DNA from: Saccharibacillus sacchari DSM 19268
GTDB taxonomy: Bacteria > Bacillota > Bacilli > Paenibacillales > Paenibacillaceae
Direction of reading: 5' to 3'
Assembly (NCBI RefSeq): GCF_000585395.1
Contig: NZ_KK073875.1
Span: 1,763,999 to 1,827,998, forward strand
DNA length: 64,000 nt
Both the position numbers and the translations under genes were made by a program. The notes below the pieces were generated by a model. The model saw only the letters and a program-made list of their open reading frames with translations. It searched no databases and was not told the DNA's origin. Position 1 is the first letter of the stretch; each line of letters starts with the position of its first letter. Positions 59,338-64,000 of the stretch are shown here, in pieces.

Positions 59338-61128
59338 ATGCTGCTCGAAGCGATCGAACACCGGCCGAAAATGAACTGGGCCTACACGGTAGACAAAGAG
59401 ACGATTCACCTGCGAATCCGCACGAAAAAAAGCGACGTGGAGCGGATCTTCGTGATCGGCGGAGACAAATACGCGTGGGACCGGACGAAACAAGAGATCC
59501 CGATGCGCGTATTCGCGTCCGACGAGCTGTTCGACTATTGGGAATGCGAAGCCAAGCCTCCCTACCGCCGCCTGAAATACGGATTCAAGCTGGAAAGCGG
59601 CAGCGAGACGGTATGGATGAACGAGGACGGCTTCCACCATACCGAACGCACGTCGTCCGACGATTTCTACGAAATCGCCTATATCAATCCCGAAGACATC
59701 ATCAAGACGCCGGAGTGGGCCAAAAACGCCGTGTTTTATCAGATCTTCCCGGAACGTTTCGCCAACGGCGATCCGTCGCGCGATCCCGAGAACGTGCAGC
59801 CGTGGGGCGGCAAGCCCGAAGTGGACAGCTTCTTCGGCGGCGACCTGGAAGGCGTGCGGCAGCATCTGGACTATATCGCGGATCTGGGCATCAACGCGAT
59901 CTACTTCACCCCGATCTTCGAAGCGCCGAGCAACCATAAGTACGATACGCAGGATTATTTGAAGCTCGACCCGCATTTCGGCGATATCGACACGCTCAAG
60001 CAGCTGATCGAAGAATGCCACGGCCGAGGAATTCGGGTTCTGCTGGATGCGGTATTCAACCATTCGGGCAAAACGTTCAAGCCGTTCGTCGACGTGAAAG
60101 AAAACGGCGCGGATTCGGCGTATGCCGACTGGTTCCACGTCCGCGAGTTTCCGATCGAGGTTAAGGACGGCATCCCGAGCTACGAGACCTTCAGCTTCGA
60201 GCCGAACATGCCGAAATTCAACACGGGACATCCCGAGGTCAAAAAATACCTGCTCGAAGCCGCGCGTTACTGGATCGGCGAAGTCGGCTTCGACGGCTGG
60301 CGGCTGGACGTGGCGGACGAGGTGGATCACCGCTTCTGGCGCGAGTTCCAGACGGTAGTCAAAGAAGCCAACCCGGAAGCCTACATCGTCGGCGAACTTT
60401 GGCACGAGGCCACGCCGTGGCTTCAGGGCGACCAATTCGACTCCGCGATGAATTATCCGTTCACTTACGCGGTTCGCGACTTCGTCGCGCTCGGCAAAAC
60501 GGATGCGCAAAAATTCGCCTATTCGCTGTCCAAGCAGTTGGCCCGCTATCCGCTGCCGGTCAGCCAAGCCGCGTTCAACCTGCTGGACAGCCACGATACG
60601 GAGCGGATGCTGACCGTTGCCGGCGGCGACAAAAATAAGCTGAAGCTGGCCGTCGCCATCCAGATGACGTATCCCGGCACGCCGTGCGTGTATTACGGCG
60701 ACGAGATCGGCATCGACGGCGGAGCCGATCCGGACTGCCGCAAGTGCATGGAGTGGGACGAATCGAAGCAGGACCGCGAGCTGCACGAATTTTATAAAAC
60801 GGCGATCGGCCTGCGGCACGAATATGCCGCGCTGCGTACGGGACGCTTCGACGTTCTGCACGCGGAAGAAGGCGGACACGCGCTGGCTTACCGCCGCGAA
60901 GACGAAGAGGCTGTGCTGATCGTCGCGCTGAACGCGTCGGACAAAGCGCAGACGATCGAGATCGACGCGGACGGCGGCAGCGGCACGAAGACGGCCAAAG
61001 TCTGGAGCGTGCTAACAGCGGGCGGCGTCAAACCTTCGCTCAACGCGGAAGACCGTCTCGACGCGAAAAAAGGACGCTTGACCGTCGAGCTGCCGGCTTA
61101 CGGGTATGCGGTGTTGAAGGCGGAGTAG
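59338..61128 (+). CDS. Neopullulanase/cyclomaltodextrinase-type GH13 enzyme
   Basis: 596 residues from the ATG at 59338 (CAAGGGGGACTTATCTC before it), the usual length. The first 125 residues form a CBM34-like N-domain. GH13 motifs follow: AVFYQIFPERFANGD, LLDAVFNHSG (I), nucleophile Asp in GWRLDVADEVDH (II), acid Glu in YIVGELWHEA (III) and LLDSHDTERML (IV). The YQIFPERFANGDP segment is typical of the subfamily (GH13_20). No signal peptide, so it acts in the cytoplasm on maltodextrins or cyclodextrins, yielding maltose that the GH65-PGM fusion at 3.6 kb could use. Confidence 0.95.
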   Translation: MLLEAIEHRPKMNWAYTVDKETIHLRIRTKKSDVERIFVIGGDKYAWDRTKQEIPMRVFASDELFDYWECEAKPPYRRLKYGFKLESGSETVWMNEDGFHHTERTSSDDFYEIAYINPEDIIKTPEWAKNAVFYQIFPERFANGDPSRDPENVQPWGGKPEVDSFFGGDLEGVRQHLDYIADLGINAIYFTPIFEAPSNHKYDTQDYLKLDPHFGDIDTLKQLIEECHGRGIRVLLDAVFNHSGKTFKPFVDVKENGADSAYADWFHVREFPIEVKDGIPSYETFSFEPNMPKFNTGHPEVKKYLLEAARYWIGEVGFDGWRLDVADEVDHRFWREFQTVVKEANPEAYIVGELWHEATPWLQGDQFDSAMNYPFTYAVRDFVALGKTDAQKFAYSLSKQLARYPLPVSQAAFNLLDSHDTERMLTVAGGDKNKLKLAVAIQMTYPGTPCVYYGDEIGIDGGADPDCRKCMEWDESKQDRELHEFYKTAIGLRHEYAALRTGRFDVLHAEEGGHALAYRREDEEAVLIVALNASDKAQTIEIDADGGSGTKTAKVWSVLTAGGVKPSLNAEDRLDAKKGRLTVELPAYGYAVLKAE

Positions 61129-61168
61129 CGCGAAGTCAAAGGTAAGGCGGAACAAAATTGAACGCATA

Positions 61169-61211
61169 AAAAGCCCGGGTCCAACGGAGTTTTCCGTTTG
61201 CCCGGGCTTTT
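61169..61211. terminator. Terminator after the GH13 gene
   Basis: AAAGCCCGGG and CCCGGGCTTT form a perfect outer stem; the loop contains AACGGA/TCCGTT, which extends it. T residues follow on both strands. It lies 40 bp past the stop. Confidence 0.88.
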
Positions 61212-61295
61212 CGCGTTCAATTTCGGTTTTGCGGGTAATCCAAAATGACAATCCCGATAAAAACCCGAATCTGCCGCCGAAAAGGAGAATCCGAT

Positions 61296-61913
61296 ATGTC
61301 CCTGTCTTCCAGCGTAGTGAAACGTCTGGCCGCCCGTCGCAACGAAGATCCCGATCTGCTGGAGCGCACCTCGTTTCCGGCCGAATTCCGCATTTCTTGG
61401 GGAGGTTACGCGCTCGCCGTTCTGGGAATCGCGATGGGCATTTCTTTTATCGCTGCCGGTTTTTATCTGTACTCCGAGGATAGCAGCAATCTCTACGCGC
61501 TGTGGCTCCCGGTCGTGATCGGCTCCCTGTTCGCCCTTCTCGGCGCTTACCTGATTTACGCCGGGCGGCAATTCCGCTTCATCGTCGAACCGGATCGGAT
61601 TCGTTTTCGGGAACACGCGAAATGGACCGAATTTTCCGCAGCCCATATGACGGTCGAAGAACGCAACGGTTTTCTTGTGCTGCATTATCCCGGAGGAAAG
61701 CATACGGTCAACACGATGGTCCGGGATTATCCGCTGCTCGCTTCCCTTCTACTGCGTCTTGCCCATCAAACCGGGCAGGACGGAGACCTTTCGTACGACG
61801 AAGCCCGGAGAGAATCGAAGGCGCGCGACGAAAAGCGGAACCGGAAAGGACTTGTCGTCGTTTTTGCCGTCCTGCTTCCGCTGCTTGTCGTTTACTATGC
61901 CTTCGTTCAATAG
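61296..61913 (+). CDS. Membrane protein of unknown function with PH-like region
   Basis: 205 residues from the ATG at 61296 (AAGGAGAATCCGAT before it). Helices at about 35-60 and 66-88 form a hairpin; a beta-rich cytoplasmic segment follows (QFRFIVEPDRIRFREHAKWT, then EERNGFLVLHYPGG), similar in pattern to bacterial PH-like domains; a C-terminal helix at about 185-203 ends the protein. The order is common in small Firmicute membrane proteins of unknown role. Confidence 0.72.
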   Translation: MSLSSSVVKRLAARRNEDPDLLERTSFPAEFRISWGGYALAVLGIAMGISFIAAGFYLYSEDSSNLYALWLPVVIGSLFALLGAYLIYAGRQFRFIVEPDRIRFREHAKWTEFSAAHMTVEERNGFLVLHYPGGKHTVNTMVRDYPLLASLLLRLAHQTGQDGDLSYDEARRESKARDEKRNRKGLVVVFAVLLPLLVVYYAFVQ

Positions 61914-61940
61914 GACGAAGCGAACGTCTTTTGACCGGCT

Positions 61941-62429
61941 TCACTTCAACTCGAACAACTGAAACCGCCGATCGCTTTCCATTTGTTCCAGCAAAGGGGC
62001 TGCCCCGGTCAGATCCCGAATCACCCGGTCCCAGAATTTCTGCGCCGGGATGTTATTCGCGAGCTGGTGCAGCCCCCACCGGCCCGGCTTCGTACTGAAA
62101 ACGAGCCTGGCCGCGCGCATTCCGATCCCGGAGCGGCGGTATTTGCGCATAATGAAAAACTGCGACAAATACGCCGCTTCGTTTTCCCAAAATTCGTGCA
62201 CCATCGCGAATCCGGCAATCTGCCCGTCCGCCAAGATGAGGTATGCACAGTTGCCGCCCCACTTTTTCCAATACAATTCGAACTCCGGGAAATACGGATA
62301 TTCGCCGTCCGAACGCACGTCCATCCCCGTAAACTCGCTAAAATCATACAGGTACAGCTGCCATAACTGTTCAAACAGCTTCCTGTCCGTACTGCGCGCT
62401 TTCCGAATCTCTACGTTGCCGATATCCAT
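61941..62429 (-). CDS. GNAT-family N-acetyltransferase
   Basis: 162 residues. The GNAT core is visible: VEIRKARSTDRKLFEQL at the start, the strand AYLILADGQIAGFAMV and the acetyl-CoA loop FIMRKYRRSGIGMRAARLVF with its R-x-x-G-I-G. AGGGGACCTGCA precedes the ATG. The ending (NIPAQKFWDRVIRDLTG) is usual for this group. The substrate is unknown. It is 40 bp after another GNAT gene on the same strand; the two are only distantly alike. Confidence 0.88.
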   Translation of the reverse strand: MDIGNVEIRKARSTDRKLFEQLWQLYLYDFSEFTGMDVRSDGEYPYFPEFELYWKKWGGNCAYLILADGQIAGFAMVHEFWENEAAYLSQFFIMRKYRRSGIGMRAARLVFSTKPGRWGLHQLANNIPAQKFWDRVIRDLTGAAPLLEQMESDRRFQLFELK

Positions 62430-62469
62430 TGCAGGTCCCCTAATCTATGTAGTCTATGCATTGCGCGCG

Positions 62470-62982
62470 TTACCTTAACTCAATCCAATACTTGCAGGAA
62501 GCAGTTGCCGACTGTTCCGGTTTGCCGCCGCAGCCTTCAATAATGCTTCGCGAAGCGGCGTTTTCTGCGTTGCAGGTCAGCAGCACTCGGTCCAATCCGC
62601 CTTTTTCGGCTTCGAGCAGCAGTTCCTTCAGCATCTGACGTCCGTAACCTTTGCCCCTCGCGGAAGGTCGGATCACGTAACCGATATGTCCTCCATGCTC
62701 CCGCAACGCGTCGGTTAGCGAAAATCGCAGCTTCCCGTATCCTACTGGATGCTCCCCGTCATATAGCCAATAAATCCGCTGGCGCACATACCCCGGCGGC
62801 AGATGATCTCCGATCGCAATCCGGGCATTTTCCGCAAGCTTGGCTTGGTAATCCTCTTCCGTATCCGTGTAAAGACCGTTTACAAAGCCATTTTCCCCCG
62901 GACCGATCTCTTGGATCATGACTCGGATTTCCGGCGTTTCTTCCGCTTGCAGCGGCCTGAGCCGAATCGAATGTTCGCGCAT
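62470..62982 (-). CDS. GNAT-family N-acetyltransferase
   Basis: 170 residues. Core: IRLRPLQAEETPEIRVM, the strand EHPVGYGKLRFSLTDAL, the CoA loop YVIRPSARGKGYGRQMLKEL and LTCNAENAASRSIIEGCGG. The layout matches RimJ/RimL-type or small-molecule acetyltransferases with the N-x-x-S-x-x-x-x-x-x-x-G ending. The substrate is unknown. The gene is divergent from the kinase-like gene at 63175 and upstream of the other GNAT gene. Confidence 0.88.
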   Translation of the reverse strand: MREHSIRLRPLQAEETPEIRVMIQEIGPGENGFVNGLYTDTEEDYQAKLAENARIAIGDHLPPGYVRQRIYWLYDGEHPVGYGKLRFSLTDALREHGGHIGYVIRPSARGKGYGRQMLKELLLEAEKGGLDRVLLTCNAENAASRSIIEGCGGKPEQSATASCKYWIELR

Positions 62983-63174
62983 GAATCTGCCCCCTTTGCT
63001 TATCTGCCTTCGTATCGTGTATCCTCTAATTTACCAAATGCCTTTCCAAAAATCTATTCATTACAAGAACGATACTCCGCCTCAAGACGGTTGCCCGGAT
63101 AGTCTCGGCGGACTATGATAAGAAAAACAACAAGGCAGGGTCAAGCGCCCATTTCCTCCAAGGAGTGAACAACC

Positions 63175-63900
63175 ATGATGCACAGCGGCGAGCAAGAACC
63201 CTCGATCCGCCTGATTGAAGATACGCTGCTGCCCGACGTTCAACTGGAGAGCATCGATCCGTTCAACCCGGTTGTCGTGCATCTTACGCCGACAGATTGG
63301 ACGCTGCTGGGTGCCGGCAATTACGCCGCAGTCTTCGAGCATCCGTCGCTTCCCGGCAAAGTCGTCAAAGTCTATGCGCCCGGACGGCCCGGTTGGCGGG
63401 AAGAATGCGACGTCTATGAACGACTCGGCACGCATCCTGCTTATTCGACGCTGTACGCGGCGAACGTGCTAGACAATAAATATTATCTGGTCCTGAAAAA
63501 GCTCGAAGGCAAAACGCTCTACAACTGTCTTCGCGACGGTACGTACATTCCTTCAAAAGCCGTGCGGGATATCGACAGCGCGCTCGACTACGCCCGCTCC
63601 CGCGGACTGAATCCGAAAGACGTCCACGGCAAAAACGTCATGCTCAAAGACGGACGCGGCCTCGTGGTGGACATCTCCGACTTCCTGCAAGCCGGACCGT
63701 GCGTGATGTGGAAAGACTTCAAGAAAGCTTACTTTAAGCTCTACAAGCCCTTGATGCCGAAAAAACATACCTTCCCCATGCCCGACTGGTCGATGAACGC
63801 GATTCGCTACGTTTACCGCCGCCTGCGCAAAAAAGCCCGCCTCGACGGCCGGCATCCGCAGGGAAAGAGATATAAGGTGAAGGCTCGGAAGTCGAGTTAA
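63175..63900 (+). CDS. Protein-kinase-fold protein (serine/threonine or small-molecule kinase-like)
   Basis: 241 residues. A compact kinase core: Gly-rich loop LLGAGNYAAVFEHPS, ATP lysine in KVVKVYAP, Glu in WREECDVYERL, catalytic loop PKDVHGKNVMLKDG and the DFG-equivalent VVDISDF. The catalytic loop reads DVHGKN in place of HRDxKxxN, as in RIO- and lipopolysaccharide-kinase-like families. AAGGAGTGAACAACC precedes an ATGATG. The basic C-terminal tail (RRLRKKARLDGRH) may contact nucleic acid or membrane. The substrate is unknown. Confidence 0.85.
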   Translation: MMHSGEQEPSIRLIEDTLLPDVQLESIDPFNPVVVHLTPTDWTLLGAGNYAAVFEHPSLPGKVVKVYAPGRPGWREECDVYERLGTHPAYSTLYAANVLDNKYYLVLKKLEGKTLYNCLRDGTYIPSKAVRDIDSALDYARSRGLNPKDVHGKNVMLKDGRGLVVDISDFLQAGPCVMWKDFKKAYFKLYKPLMPKKHTFPMPDWSMNAIRYVYRRLRKKARLDGRHPQGKRYKVKARKSS

Positions 63901-64000
63901 AGGACGACTCGGGGAGAGCGGAAGGAATCGGATCGAAGGCGCAGGAAGTCAAACGAAGTCGGAGACAGGCAGACGGGATAAACATCAAAGTCGCGGAAAA
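63901..64000. other. Window end without a recognised gene
   Basis: The last 100 bases are purine-rich and show no start codon with a ribosome site and no clear terminator. An unfinished gene beyond the edge cannot be excluded. Confidence 0.4.

Overview
The window reads as chromosome of a Gram-positive, spore-former-type Firmicute, most likely in the Paenibacillaceae (Paenibacillus/Saccharibacillus-like). Grounds: an SLH-domain surface protein, tandem ECF sigma/DUF4179 pairs, CcdC, DUF4177 and DUF4309 domains, strong AGGAGG ribosome sites with frequent TTG/GTG starts, and moderately GC-rich codons. The genus is an inference. I see no rRNA, tRNA, CRISPR array or intact IS element.

Layout. 0-3.5 kb: two tandem ECF sigma factor/DUF4179 membrane anti-sigma pairs. 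3.6-6.6 kb: a fused GH65 disaccharide phosphorylase/beta-phosphoglucomutase. 6.7-11.4 kb: an SLH surface protein translationally coupled to a very large secreted protein, behind a long leader with an attenuator-like hairpin. 11.9-21.2 kb: six genes, five of the junctions overlapping or within 8 bp, encoding a receiver, a hybrid kinase, an HPt-REC-degenerate-GGDEF-REC protein, a HEAT-repeat membrane protein, a processive GT2 and a membrane-anchored protein, probably a regulated exopolysaccharide machine. 21.4-30.1 kb: housekeeping and sugar genes (CcdC, GH1 phospho-beta-glucosidase with a divergent LacI regulator, DUF4309-GH3 hexosaminidase, quinone-type oxidoreductase, LDH). 30.3-33.3 kb: a lantibiotic-immunity-type ABC transporter. 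61-64 kb: two GNATs and a kinase-like protein; 59-61 kb a GH13 cyclomaltodextrinase.

The outstanding region is 33.7-55.9 kb. A RiPP (ribosomally made, modified peptide) cluster holds ten tandem precursor genes of 40-50 codons in families A (three copies), B (three), C (two) and singles D and E. Each has an acidic ELE-type leader, an Ala-Pro or Ala-Pro-Gly junction, a glycine-rich hydrophobic core and an invariant C-terminal Thr. Around them lie a YcaO cyclodehydratase, a short E1-like leader-binding partner, a SagB/McbC-like protein, a methyltransferase, an SDR, a PqqD-M50 membrane protease, a class III aminotransferase, a large cysteine-rich PqqD-tailed maturase of degenerate B12/radical-SAM appearance, a 32-codon mini-gene and a second M50 protein. 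The cores are nearly Cys-free, which is atypical for a YcaO substrate.

Beside it is a complete comQ-comX-comP-comA quorum-sensing cassette. A shared promoter architecture (TTGCGG/CCGCAA half-sites about 45-50 bp upstream of a TGGTATAGT-type extended -10 element followed by GAARTCAAGC) recurs before comX, before the ABC transporter at 35.9 kb and before the large maturase at 52.2 kb. This suggests that a ComX-type pheromone switches on the peptide and its export. Two near-identical NatAB-like ABC transporters flank the whole block, one with the ComA-like promoter and one with a different operator.
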